Assembly: GCA_018435605.1 (NCBI GenBank)
Contig: JAHDNF010000025.1
Span: forward strand, 1 to 64,000
Origin: a bacterium
Lineage (GTDB): Bacteria; Auribacterota; Auribacteria; Auribacterales; Auribacteraceae
Direction: 5' to 3'
Length of the DNA: 64,000 bases
Part shown: positions 54,462 to 62,790 of the stretch, one piece after another
Numbering within the stretch: the stretch's first letter is position 1
How the letters are laid out: every line of letters begins with the position of its first letter
Notes under the pieces: generated by a model
Told to the model about the DNA's origin: nothing
Database searches by the model: none
The model's input: the letters and a program-made list of their open reading frames with translations, nothing else
Made by a program: the position numbers and the translations under genes

Positions 54462-55922
54462 ATGTACGAAAAATTGATCGCTGAATTGAGTTCCCCCGGC
54501 AGAAACGCATTTTCCCTTACAGCATGGAACGGCGAGGAAACATCTGTCGGACAATATATTCCTGAGAATTTGCTACGCACAGAACCGGCAAAGCTACCTG
54601 AGGTGTCTAAAATAGATATCGTACGGCACTTCACAAGATTATCACAAAAAAATTTTTCCATAGACACCAATTTCTATCCGCTCGGTTCCTGCACAATGAA
54701 ATATAACCCGAAAATAAACGAGGAAACAGCTCGGCTGGCCGGATTTGCCCATACGCATCCGCTTCAGCCTGCATCGTCTGTACAGGGACTGCTAAAATTG
54801 CTCTACTGCATGGAACGCAGTTTATCCGCGCTGTGCGGTATGGATGCGTTCACGCTTCAGCCTGCCGCAGGCGCTCACGGCGAGCTGACAGGCATGATGC
54901 TGATAAAAGCGTATCACACAAAAAAAGGCGACGGAGTTTCGCGCACACAGGTAATTGTGCCCGATTCATCTCACGGGACAAATCCGTCAAGCGCGCATCT
55001 GGCAGGATATGAAATCATCACAATCCCCTCGGACGACAGGGGTATGGTTGATTTGGACGCGCTGAAAGCCAATCTGTCATCACGGACAGCCGCGTTTATG
55101 ATGACCAATCCGAATACCCTCGGCGTATTTGAAAAAAATATTTTGGAAGTTGCGGATATGGTGCACAAAGCCGGCGCACTGCTTTATTACGACGGCGCTA
55201 ACCTCAACCCACTGCTGGGGATATGCCGTCCCGGCGATATGGGATTCGATGTGGTGCATGTCAATCTGCATAAAACTTTTTCAACGCCTCACGGCGGAGG
55301 AGGGCCGGGGTCGGGGCCTGTTGGAGTGAAATCCATTCTGGAACCCTTTTTGCCTATCCCCAGAATAACAAAAAATAACGATACGTTCCTCCTCAACGGT
55401 TACTGCCCGGACTCCATAGGCAAGGTATCCGCGTTTTACGGCAACATAGGTATAATAATAAGGGCATACGCTTATATTATTATCAACGGTATCAACGGGT
55501 TGACTCGTGTAAGCGAACTTGCTGTGCTAAACGCAAACTACCTGATGAGCAGACTTGCCGGATCATTTAACGTGCCTTACAAAGAAGGAGTAATGCACGA
55601 ATTTGTCATATCGCTCAAAAAGGAAGCGCAGACCTACGGAGTACGCGCTATGGATGTCGCCAAATGGCTTATAGATAACGATATACATCCTCCGACAGTG
55701 TATTTTCCCCTGATTGTGGAAGAAGCGTTGATGATTGAACCCACGGAAACGGAAACCATAGACACTCTTGACGAATTTATCGAGCACATGATGGCTGTAA
55801 AAGATACAATGCGGGGCGACCCGAGCTTGTTTCACGAATTGCCCAGAACAACGGAAATTTGCAGGCCTGACGAAGTGCAGGCCGCGCGCAACCCGATTCT
55901 CACATGGCATGACCGAAACTGA
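54462..55922 (+). CDS. gcvPB: Glycine dehydrogenase (decarboxylating), subunit 2
   Basis: A 486-residue PLP-binding half. The Lys in VHVNLHKTFSTPHGGGGPGSGP forms the Schiff base. Other conserved segments are FYPLGSCTMKYNPKIN, PDSSHGTNPSS and IEPTETET. Full length. Its stop lies 14 bases inside the lipoate ligase gene. Confidence 0.96.
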   Translation: MYEKLIAELSSPGRNAFSLTAWNGEETSVGQYIPENLLRTEPAKLPEVSKIDIVRHFTRLSQKNFSIDTNFYPLGSCTMKYNPKINEETARLAGFAHTHPLQPASSVQGLLKLLYCMERSLSALCGMDAFTLQPAAGAHGELTGMMLIKAYHTKKGDGVSRTQVIVPDSSHGTNPSSAHLAGYEIITIPSDDRGMVDLDALKANLSSRTAAFMMTNPNTLGVFEKNILEVADMVHKAGALLYYDGANLNPLLGICRPGDMGFDVVHVNLHKTFSTPHGGGGPGSGPVGVKSILEPFLPIPRITKNNDTFLLNGYCPDSIGKVSAFYGNIGIIIRAYAYIIINGINGLTRVSELAVLNANYLMSRLAGSFNVPYKEGVMHEFVISLKKEAQTYGVRAMDVAKWLIDNDIHPPTVYFPLIVEEALMIEPTETETIDTLDEFIEHMMAVKDTMRGDPSLFHELPRTTEICRPDEVQAARNPILTWHDRN

Positions 55923-56670
55923 TTTGCCCGCACCCGCAACTTTTCCCGGACGGCTTATTGTCGATAAAGCAGACGACCCTTACTGGAATATGGCCGTTGA
56001 CGAAGCCCTTATGGATGAGTGTTCTCGCGCCGGCAGTTTATATCCTGTATTGAGGTTCTACGAGTGGAGCATACCCTCCGTATCTATAGGTTATTTCCAA
56101 TCCGCCTCAAAAATACTAGCCGATCTGAAATCCGGTAAAAAATATTTTCTGGTCAGGCGTCCTACCGGAGGCGGCGCGGTTGTCCATGATAAAGACGTTA
56201 CATTTTCTCTGATATTTCCCGAAAAATTGCTTACCGGCGCCGTGATAGACAGCTACAGACTGATCAACGAGTCGATCGTGCGTTCCATCGCAGGCAGTCA
56301 AGCGGTCATCTTATACGACGATACCGTGGCTACAGGTAAACAAGGTGCTCCGAAATTTTGTTTCAACGAGCCTACCCGCTACGATATTATCTGGAAATCT
56401 CTCAAGATAGGCGGTAGCGCCCAACGCAGGCGTATGGGTTATGTACTGCATCAGTCATCGTTTTTCTATACCAAATGCGCAGAGCTGTTTTGTAGCGCAG
56501 GCGGCGAGAATGATATTCGCCGGCTGGTGCGCCGGTCTATAGCACGCGCCGTGGAATCGCTGTTTGGCGTTACACTCCGCGAAGACAATCTTACCGAAAA
56601 CGAAACCGCCTGCGCTCATAAGTTGCGCGAGTCGCGCTACAGTACCGAAGAATGGAATTTTTTCCGGTAA
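55909..56670 (+). CDS. Lipoate-protein ligase A family protein
   Basis: A 253-residue BPL/LplA-fold enzyme. The family signature RRPTGGGAVVHDKDVTFSL and the catalytic Lys in LKIGGSAQRR are present. It overlaps gcvPB by 14 bases, so it is coupled with the glycine cleavage operon and probably lipoylates GcvH. It could be a ligase or an octanoyl/lipoyl amidotransferase (LipM/LipL type); the sequence does not decide. GcvL (dihydrolipoyl dehydrogenase) is absent from this window. Confidence 0.9.
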   Translation: MTETDLPAPATFPGRLIVDKADDPYWNMAVDEALMDECSRAGSLYPVLRFYEWSIPSVSIGYFQSASKILADLKSGKKYFLVRRPTGGGAVVHDKDVTFSLIFPEKLLTGAVIDSYRLINESIVRSIAGSQAVILYDDTVATGKQGAPKFCFNEPTRYDIIWKSLKIGGSAQRRRMGYVLHQSSFFYTKCAELFCSAGGENDIRRLVRRSIARAVESLFGVTLREDNLTENETACAHKLRESRYSTEEWNFFR

Positions 56671-56809
56671 AATATTCTGTTATTGGGATAAATATACCTG
56701 CCCGCGCGCTCCCCGTATTCTTATCCTGCCTCAAAACCTGTCTGGCCTGATTTTTGCGGATAAACCTGCCAACGCCAACTCAATCACAACACAACACAGG
56801 AGGACGGTT

Positions 56810-57109
56810 ATGTCATTTGGTATTTTGGAAGGAATCTCTCTGTTGGGAACGGTAGGCAAGATACTCAACCCGCAAGCCGCGGCAGGACAAACAGTGCAAA
56901 AAACATCGATTGACCGCAACGAATTTATGTCGCTTTTTCAGGAAGCGATGAGCAAGTATGATGAAAAAAATACTGTAGACGAAGCAACCGCAAAAGATAA
57001 ACTGGAAATGCTGTTCAATTATCTGGACAGCAATCAGGACGGAACTGTCAGCAAATCGGAATTCTCGAATCTCGCTTCGCTGGTTACTGAAGGCAACCTA
57101 AAAATATAG
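56810..57109 (+). CDS. Small EF-hand protein
   Basis: A 99-residue protein with an AGGAGG ribosome site. One canonical EF-hand loop is present (DSNQDGTVSKSEF), preceded by a degenerate partner (about 42-62). The N-terminus has a hydrophobic stretch but no clear signal peptide. It may sense calcium. It stands alone and is followed by a strong bidirectional hairpin. Confidence 0.82.
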   Translation: MSFGILEGISLLGTVGKILNPQAAAGQTVQKTSIDRNEFMSLFQEAMSKYDEKNTVDEATAKDKLEMLFNYLDSNQDGTVSKSEFSNLASLVTEGNLKI

Positions 57110-57121
57110 CCGTTTTAGAGA

Positions 57122-57156
57122 TGAGGGTATCGCGAAAAACCTTCGCGATACCCTCA
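57122..57156. terminator. Bidirectional terminator
   Basis: TGAGGGTATCGCGAA (57122-57136) and TTCGCGATACCCTCA (57142-57156) form a perfect 15-bp stem between two converging genes. A TTTT tract on the plus side is short. Confidence 0.85.
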
Positions 57157-57161
57157 CGTTT

Positions 57162-57437
57162 TCAATCGGATACTTTGCCGGAGCGCAGTTCTTTTATCTC
57201 TTCATCGGAAAAACCCATATCTTTGAGTTCGCTGTCGCTTAGGTTTTCAAGCGGCACTTCATAGTCCGGAGAAGTATAATCGGAAATTTCTTCATCTTCA
57301 TGAATGCCTTTTTCAAACTGTAGCCGGCTTTCAATAGGCATTTGAGCTATGGTAATAACAGAGTCGTTAGCGCTGGCATACAAAACAGATACACAACTAA
57401 ACACAACGGCTGTAGCTACTAAAACAAGATATTTCAT
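57162..57437 (-). CDS. Small exported acidic protein
   Basis: A 91-residue protein with a signal peptide (MKYLVLVATAVVFSCVSVLYASA) and AAAGGA upstream. The mature part is acidic, with LENLSDSELKDMGFSDEEIKELRSG, an amphipathic helix-turn-helix. Function unknown; periplasmic or secreted. Confidence 0.75.
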   Translation of the reverse strand: MKYLVLVATAVVFSCVSVLYASANDSVITIAQMPIESRLQFEKGIHEDEEISDYTSPDYEVPLENLSDSELKDMGFSDEEIKELRSGKVSD

Positions 57438-57739
57438 GGTATTTTATCCTTTTTACTAAATTGTAGTTTTGCGTCGATAATGCGAAAACACCTGCTTTTC
57501 GTCACGGCGGACGGGAACGGTAGCGCCGTTTAACAAGATGATTTACGGCGTATTTACACCAATGCTTGCCTGTGATTTTGCATGGATAAGGATTGATCGA
57601 CATATACCGGTTTTCTCAACGTAAAATTAACTCGCTACAAAAAATCTAGTTTCGCAAGCTACCAATACGACATTTTTCAATATAACTGAAAAATCATAAA
57701 AACAATACAAAAATTTATCATGGGGTATAAGTGAAGCTA
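57438..57739. other. Intergenic region
   Basis: About 300 bases between two minus-strand genes. It holds the leader of the small exported protein gene. No terminator with a clear T-tract, RNA or coding sequence is seen. Confidence 0.4.
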
Positions 57740-58504
57740 TTAAGAGCGTGTTTTGCGGACAATACGAATCAACAGTAAACCGCCGAAAAAACAAAACGCA
57801 ACGGCTGAGGGTTCAGGAATAGGAACGCCGGTTACGGTTATATCGTCGATATAAACCTTGGCGTCGTACTCGTCTTCCAAGTCCGGATACAAAACCGAAA
57901 CTACCAGCGCAATGGAGCTTCCGGCATTGGAGATAAACTGGCTGAGCGAACTTAAATCAGCTGTGAAAGAAGCCTTATTCTGTGTGGAATAACTTGTGTT
58001 AAAGGGTGAATCGTACGAAGAGGGGTCGGGTGTTACATCCATCAGGCCTTCCTGTATGCCCGTATAATTGAAGTTCAAAAGATAGATGGGGTTGTGAAAA
58101 ACCTTGTTGCCCTGACCGACCAGCAAAATTTCCGCAGTCAGTATGGTAGGTATTTCCAATGCTTCCTGCGATGCGGTTATGTACTCAAAATAAAAATTGA
58201 ATGTTATGGACTGCAAAAAATAGTTGTTCAGATTGACCATTATTGCCGCGGAAGACTCAAAATCCGGAAACGACCCTTCCAGTTTAAGCATTTTATCGCT
58301 ACCGGTATTATAAATCGTTCCGCCGGTAAAAGATATGTTTTGGTTAGCGGAATTTTTCAGTCCGGACAAATTGCCGAACGAATCGCCGTGGTTAAATGAA
58401 GTATCTTCGAAATCCTGATAATAAATCGTAGTGGTAGCGCTTAGCAGGGGGCAAAATACAGCGGTCAAAACCAGTAACGCACCGGCATAAAAAAGATTCT
58501 TCAT
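57740..58504 (-). CDS. PEP-CTERM secreted protein
   Basis: A 254-residue exported protein. The signal peptide is MKNLFYAGALLVLTAVFCPLLSA, and the end is IPEPSAVAFCFFGGLLLIRI followed by VRKTRS, a PEP-CTERM sorting tail. The body shows a jelly-roll-like pattern (TTIYYQDFEDTSF at the start, AKVYIDDITVTG at the end) typical of carbohydrate-binding surface modules. AAGGA precedes the ATG. A 21-bp palindrome lies 240 bases upstream. Confidence 0.87.
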   Translation of the reverse strand: MKNLFYAGALLVLTAVFCPLLSATTTIYYQDFEDTSFNHGDSFGNLSGLKNSANQNISFTGGTIYNTGSDKMLKLEGSFPDFESSAAIMVNLNNYFLQSITFNFYFEYITASQEALEIPTILTAEILLVGQGNKVFHNPIYLLNFNYTGIQEGLMDVTPDPSSYDSPFNTSYSTQNKASFTADLSSLSQFISNAGSSIALVVSVLYPDLEDEYDAKVYIDDITVTGVPIPEPSAVAFCFFGGLLLIRIVRKTRS

Positions 58505-58746
58505 TTTAGTATCCTTAATTTACAATGAGATAAGTCAAAACACGTATAAAAAGCCGAGTTAAAATATATATAATACCGTACAGAATTCGCGAAAATGAAT
58601 TCAACCAATCCGTTCGATTCCGCCGAAACACAACTATTCATCATACAAAAAACCTACTAAATATATAACATATCAAATTGTTTTTTACAACATTAATTTT
58701 TTGTTTTTTTAGATATTTTTATTATATAACACACACAAAATGTCTA

Positions 58747-58767
58747 TACTGTACACGGTATACAGTA
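58747..58767. promoter_or_regulatory. 21-bp near-perfect palindrome (candidate operator)
   Basis: TACTGTACAC-G-GTATACAGTA has one mismatched pair. It resembles the E. coli LexA box (CTGT-N8-ACAG), but its spacing here is nine bases. It lies between the PEP-CTERM gene (start 58504) and the TPR gene (stop 58802), so it most likely controls the former or neither. Confidence 0.45.
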
Positions 58768-58801
58768 CGTATTCTTATCTTGGCAGACACGTTACAAAAG
58801 T

Positions 58802-59884
58802 TTACCGCGCTGATTCCGATTTGCCTAATTTCTGATAGAGAAGTTTCAAGCGGGCTTTTGCCTCGGTGTTCCAATCGGACTGCGGGGACATTTTAAGGGA
58901 TTTTTCGTAGTATATGATAGCTTGTTCGAAATCACCCATCTGCTCGTAACATAAACCGAGGCTGTTGTAAGCGTAGAAATGATTGGGATCATTCTCTATA
59001 GATTTTTTAAGAAACGGAATAGCCCGTTCGAAATCATGTCGTTCCCGAAGAAGGTCGCCGAGATTGTAAATACTTGCGTTGTAGTTTTTATCCAGTGTCA
59101 ACGCCTGATTGAATTGTAGCATCGCGTCGTCAAGGATACCCATAGACCTGTAGGCAGTGCCGAGATTATTGTAATAATCGGGGTTCGAGGAGTCAAGCTC
59201 TATCGCCTTCTGATAAAACCTTACAGCAGTCTGGTATTGCTGTTTCGCTTTGTAGCAGTTTGCCATATCGTAATAAATAGCAGGATTGCCGGGCAATAAT
59301 TCGAGCGCCTTGAGATAGGTGTCGATCGCCTCATCGATCTGCCGTTCCTCGAAATACAATTTTCCCAGACTCATGTATGTATAGGGGCTTTCCGGATTCA
59401 ACTCTATGGCGCGCATAAACGAACTGACCGCCTGTACAGGGTTGTCTATGGAGGCGTATATCATGCCGCGCTGGTAATGGGCGTCAGCTACTTGCGGCAT
59501 CAATTCTATAGCCTGCGCTATGGCGTCAAGCGCTTCGTACGGTTTGTCCATCAGATAATACGTTACGCTCAGGTTATAAAATACGTTCGCGTTATCCGGA
59601 TACTTAATCGCCATATCCTTAAACGCGGCGAGAGCCTGTTCTTTTTTTCCCTGATTAAACATATTGATTATAACCCCAAACTGCCTGCCAAGCTCAAGCT
59701 CTTCCTGCGACAAAGAGTTCGGATCGTATTGTTCCTGTACTGTATGCGGTTGTAAAGCAACGCTCTGTCCGGTCTTGTTTACAGAACCGTCGTTGTCCGA
59801 CAGTTGCGTTTGAGCGGTAACCGTCAAGCATACAGCGAACACGCAAAAAACAACGGTCAGGATTGGCAACAATTTGGTTTTCAT
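58802..59884 (-). CDS. Exported tetratricopeptide-repeat protein
   Basis: A 360-residue protein with a signal peptide (MKTKLLPILTVVFCVFAVCLTVTAQ). It has about eight consecutive TPRs of 34 residues, such as ANVFYNLSVTYYLMDKPYEALDAIAQAIELMP and SPYTYMSLGKLYFEERQIDEAIDTYLKALELLP. It probably acts as a periplasmic scaffold, possibly for polysaccharide export as in other PEP-CTERM bacteria. It starts 27 bases after the thiC-like stop and may be the last gene of that unit. Confidence 0.9.
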   Translation of the reverse strand: MKTKLLPILTVVFCVFAVCLTVTAQTQLSDNDGSVNKTGQSVALQPHTVQEQYDPNSLSQEELELGRQFGVIINMFNQGKKEQALAAFKDMAIKYPDNANVFYNLSVTYYLMDKPYEALDAIAQAIELMPQVADAHYQRGMIYASIDNPVQAVSSFMRAIELNPESPYTYMSLGKLYFEERQIDEAIDTYLKALELLPGNPAIYYDMANCYKAKQQYQTAVRFYQKAIELDSSNPDYYNNLGTAYRSMGILDDAMLQFNQALTLDKNYNASIYNLGDLLRERHDFERAIPFLKKSIENDPNHFYAYNSLGLCYEQMGDFEQAIIYYEKSLKMSPQSDWNTEAKARLKLLYQKLGKSESAR

Positions 59885-59911
59885 GGCATACTACCTTTGT
59901 TTTTTATATGG

Positions 59912-61171
59912 TTACGATTCACGAGTCAATTTCATCGAGCAGTAATCGCCGCACATGGAACATACATTAACGCTGTCGCTACCTCGGGCTGTATCTTTGC
60001 GTTCTCTTGCTTTTTGCGGGTCTATAGCCAGTTCGAACTGTTTTTCCCAGTCGAAATCTATACGGGCTTTTGCCATGGCGTTATCCCATTGCCGTGCGCC
60101 CGCCTTGCCCCGCGCCAGATCTGCGGCGTGAGCCGCTATCCGCGAAGCGACAACACCTTCACGAACATCGGTTACCGTGGGCAAACCCAAATGTTCGCGC
60201 GGAGTCAGATAACACAAAAACGACGCGCCCCAGTAGGCGGCTAAGGTTCCGCCGATAGCTCCGCAGATATGATCGTATCCCGGAGCGACATCGGTTACCA
60301 GAGGACCCAGCACATAAAACGGGGTTGAACCGGCAAACTGCGTTTTAAGCTCCATGTTGCGCTGTATCTGATCGAGCGGGACATGCCCCGGACCTTCAAT
60401 CATTACCTGTACACCGGCTTCCCTGCACCGGTTGGCCAGAACGCCTAAAACTTCCAGTTCACTTATCTGAGCCCGGTCGGTAGCATCGTTGATGCAACCG
60501 GGACGCAACCCGTCGCCGAGACTGATTGTTACGTCGTATGTCCTGCAAATTTCCAATATGTCGTCAAACCTCTCGTAAAGAGGGTTTTCCTGTCCTGTGC
60601 GTTTCATGAAACTCACCAGATACGCCCCGCCTCTGCTGACTACACCCATCAACCGGTTGTTAATGTCGGCTATATGGCTACGCAAAACTCCGGCGTGAAT
60701 GGTAAAAAAATCCACCCCCTGCTGAGCCTGATCCCTGATTATATCCAAATATTTCTCAATAGAAAAATCGGCCTTATGCTTTACCATAAGCTCATAGATG
60801 GGCACTGTTCCGACAGGCACACTGCATCTGTCAAGTATAGCCTGCCGTATGGCGTGCAAATCGCCTCCGGTGCTTAAATCCATTACCGCGTCCGCTCCGG
60901 CGCAAAGGGCTATTTCAAGTTTCTCTATTTCATATTCTACTTCAGGATACGACTGTGACGTGCCGATATTCGCGTTTATTTTTGTCAGTAGCCGCTCGCC
61001 GATACCTATCGGATTTACGGTTTGCAAACGGCGGGTATTGACGGGTATTACTACGGAGCCGTCAGCTACAAGACTTCGTATTTCTTGCGGCGTAAAACCT
61101 TCTTTTTGCGCTACCGCTTCCATGGCTTTTGTGATAACTCCGTCTCTAGCGGCCTCCAATTGGGTGGTCAT
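59912..61171 (-). CDS. thiC: Phosphomethylpyrimidine synthase (ThiC family)
   Basis: A 419-residue radical-SAM enzyme of the ThiC family. It converts aminoimidazole ribotide to hydroxymethylpyrimidine phosphate for thiamine. Conserved parts are KINANIGTS, DLSTGGDL, TVPIYE, DGLRPGCINDA, EGPGHVPLDQI, LGPLVTDVAPGYDHI and the C-terminal Fe-S motif CSMCGDYCS (Cx2Cx3C). It lacks the N-terminal extension of E. coli ThiC, like other short forms. The paralogue BzaF, which makes 5-hydroxybenzimidazole for cobamides, looks similar. AAGGAG lies before the ATG. It comes after a MetV-like gene on the same strand. No TPP riboswitch was recognised. Confidence 0.93.
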   Translation of the reverse strand: MTTQLEAARDGVITKAMEAVAQKEGFTPQEIRSLVADGSVVIPVNTRRLQTVNPIGIGERLLTKINANIGTSQSYPEVEYEIEKLEIALCAGADAVMDLSTGGDLHAIRQAILDRCSVPVGTVPIYELMVKHKADFSIEKYLDIIRDQAQQGVDFFTIHAGVLRSHIADINNRLMGVVSRGGAYLVSFMKRTGQENPLYERFDDILEICRTYDVTISLGDGLRPGCINDATDRAQISELEVLGVLANRCREAGVQVMIEGPGHVPLDQIQRNMELKTQFAGSTPFYVLGPLVTDVAPGYDHICGAIGGTLAAYWGASFLCYLTPREHLGLPTVTDVREGVVASRIAAHAADLARGKAGARQWDNAMAKARIDFDWEKQFELAIDPQKARERKDTARGSDSVNVCSMCGDYCSMKLTRES

Positions 61172-61212
61172 TAAACTGAACTCCTTACTTAAATAAATTA
61201 TTATAAAAAATA

Positions 61213-61869
61213 TTATTGTCTTTTCTTCGTATCAAGATGAAACGGTTTTTCGCGCGTTTGCCGGTCTGCGGGTAATGTTATATCGTCGAGTTTGTCAAGC
61301 CGTCCGCAGGCTTTTAATCGTTTGTATATCAATATCCACGCGCAGTCGTTATCAGGGTTAACCTCGCATTTGCCGTCCACAGGGCCTCCGCACGGGCCGT
61401 TGAGCAATCCTTTAGCGCAACGGGTAACCGGACAAATCCCGCCGGTCTTATTTAATACACAATTACCGCACATGGAACACGTTTCAGCGTATTTGCCTAT
61501 CCTCTCCACATTGCCGAGAAACAAGGAATCCAGCGCGCTAAAAATCGGTTTATCGTCTATTACCGAACCTATAGACTGCACTCCTGCCCCGCAGGCAAGC
61601 ACTAAAAGGCAGGCCGCGTCCTCAACCTGCCGGCTGTTTACGCGCAACTCTTTTCTGCATAACATCTGCTGGCAGGTTTCGTCCGGTATTATCCAGCCGG
61701 TAACCGATTTGCCGTTATGCTCGAGAAACTCCTGCATTTCAAGAACCTCTTTTTCGCCGCCGGTATTGCAGGCGGTAGCGCAACTTCCGCATCCGACCAG
61801 AAACACAGACCGGTAGCCTTCAAGTACGCACAGCAGGTTTTTCTTATCTTTCGCCGATGTTATTATCAT
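61213..61869 (-). CDS. metV: MetV-like protein (methylene-tetrahydrofolate reductase C-terminal domain)
   Basis: A 218-residue protein of the MTHFR_C family. In acetogens this Zn/Fe-S-binding subunit (MetV) stabilises MetF. Cys-rich motifs are VGCGSCATACNTGG at the N-terminus and CSMCGNCVLNKTGGICPVTRC at about 130-150, followed by LLNGPCGGPVDGKCEVN. MetF is not seen in this window. The start (ATG at 61869) overlaps the preceding gene by 26 bases. The thiC-like gene begins 41 bases downstream. Confidence 0.9.
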   Translation of the reverse strand: MIITSAKDKKNLLCVLEGYRSVFLVGCGSCATACNTGGEKEVLEMQEFLEHNGKSVTGWIIPDETCQQMLCRKELRVNSRQVEDAACLLVLACGAGVQSIGSVIDDKPIFSALDSLFLGNVERIGKYAETCSMCGNCVLNKTGGICPVTRCAKGLLNGPCGGPVDGKCEVNPDNDCAWILIYKRLKACGRLDKLDDITLPADRQTREKPFHLDTKKRQ

Positions 61870-62215
61870 TGGTCGTTTCCATGTAGTTCCATTGTTCGAG
61901 AGCGCGCCCGATCAATTTCCGCGCGTCTATATTTCCATCCATACCGCCGGACGGATGGTCCAGATACGTTACTGTAATCTTGTTGCCGGCAACACCGGTA
62001 CGATACGAATCCGATGTATATTCACTATGTATTCCCGGGCAGGCTTCTTTCCGCTCAATCGATACGGTAGCCATATTATTAGACTGTATATGCCCATGTG
62101 TGTTTAAACCGGACGGCTGTTTTTCCGGCGCGACAGGCACAGGCTTATCCGATTCGTAAGCGGATATACTGAATTCCATTTGTAACTCATTTTCGTCATT
62201 CTTTTTTCTTTTCAT
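61844..62215 (-). CDS. Hypothetical protein upstream of metV
   Basis: A protein of about 123 residues with start at ATG 62215 (MKRKKNDENELQMEF) or a later Met; no clear ribosome site marks any of them. It is polar, with one conserved-looking segment, ITVTYLDHPSGGMDGNIDARKLIGRALEQWNYME. No family is recognised. It overlaps metV by 26 bases, which supports its being a real gene translated together with metV. Confidence in the exact start is low. Confidence 0.6.
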   Translation of the reverse strand: MKRKKNDENELQMEFSISAYESDKPVPVAPEKQPSGLNTHGHIQSNNMATVSIERKEACPGIHSEYTSDSYRTGVAGNKITVTYLDHPSGGMDGNIDARKLIGRALEQWNYMETTNDNNIGER

Positions 62216-62427
62216 GCAACAAATTAAACCGTCAATCATCAAAAAAGTCAAGATTATTCACTTTCAATGCCTGTTTGCGAAGAAAAATAACAAAAATATA
62301 AGGCCGACACTTTTTATTATCGGCTATAAACCGCTCAATATTTAAATACCTTTTTGGGCATGTTTCTTGGCCGAGGCTAAATTGAGGCTAATTTGTAGTA
62401 TATATACATTAGGAGGGCAAAACAGCA

Positions 62428-62790
62428 ATGGACAATAACGAAATCGTCAAACAGTTCCAGCAACTGGTCGCGCCGGAACGCACTGCCTGCAGTATGGATG
62501 CGGTAAAACAGGAAATCGAATCGCTGGTTCCGCTCGCGCTTTCGGTATTGAGAGATTTTCTAAACCGCGAAGAAATCTCCTTTGAGCAGAAATTCAAGGC
62601 GGCAAAATATATTCTCGATATCTCCTCAATAGGCGAGGAAGCGGCGAAAGCCGGATCGCCTCAAGTAACCGCCATGATTCAAACTTTTTCCAACGACCAG
62701 CTCGCCGGCCTTCGTCAAACCGCAGACAGCCTGCTGGCTTCACTCAAAGCAAACAAACTAAACAGGATTACTCATGACAACGCAAATTGA
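62428..62790 (+). CDS. Small helical protein upstream of terminase (possible small terminase subunit)
   Basis: A 120-residue helical protein with AGGAGG before its ATG. It has an FEQKFKAAKYILDI segment typical of small phage-packaging and portal-associated proteins. It overlaps the large terminase start by 17 bases. In tailed phages the gene just upstream of the large terminase is usually the small subunit, so that role is inferred from position. No DNA-binding motif is certain. Confidence 0.7.
   Translation: MDNNEIVKQFQQLVAPERTACSMDAVKQEIESLVPLALSVLRDFLNREEISFEQKFKAAKYILDISSIGEEAAKAGSPQVTAMIQTFSNDQLAGLRQTADSLLASLKANKLNRITHDNAN

Noticed and set aside
58747-58767. LexA/SOS box
   Set aside because: The half-site spacing is nine bases, not eight, and no SOS gene lies next to it.
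62216-62427. TPP riboswitch for the thiC-like unit
   Set aside because: No CTGAGA-type thi-box element was found on the minus strand, and thiC lies downstream of two other genes.
62260-62427. Phage attachment site left of the terminase genes
   Set aside because: A short repeated GAGGCTAA is present, but no matching copy, tRNA gene or integrase supports an attachment site.
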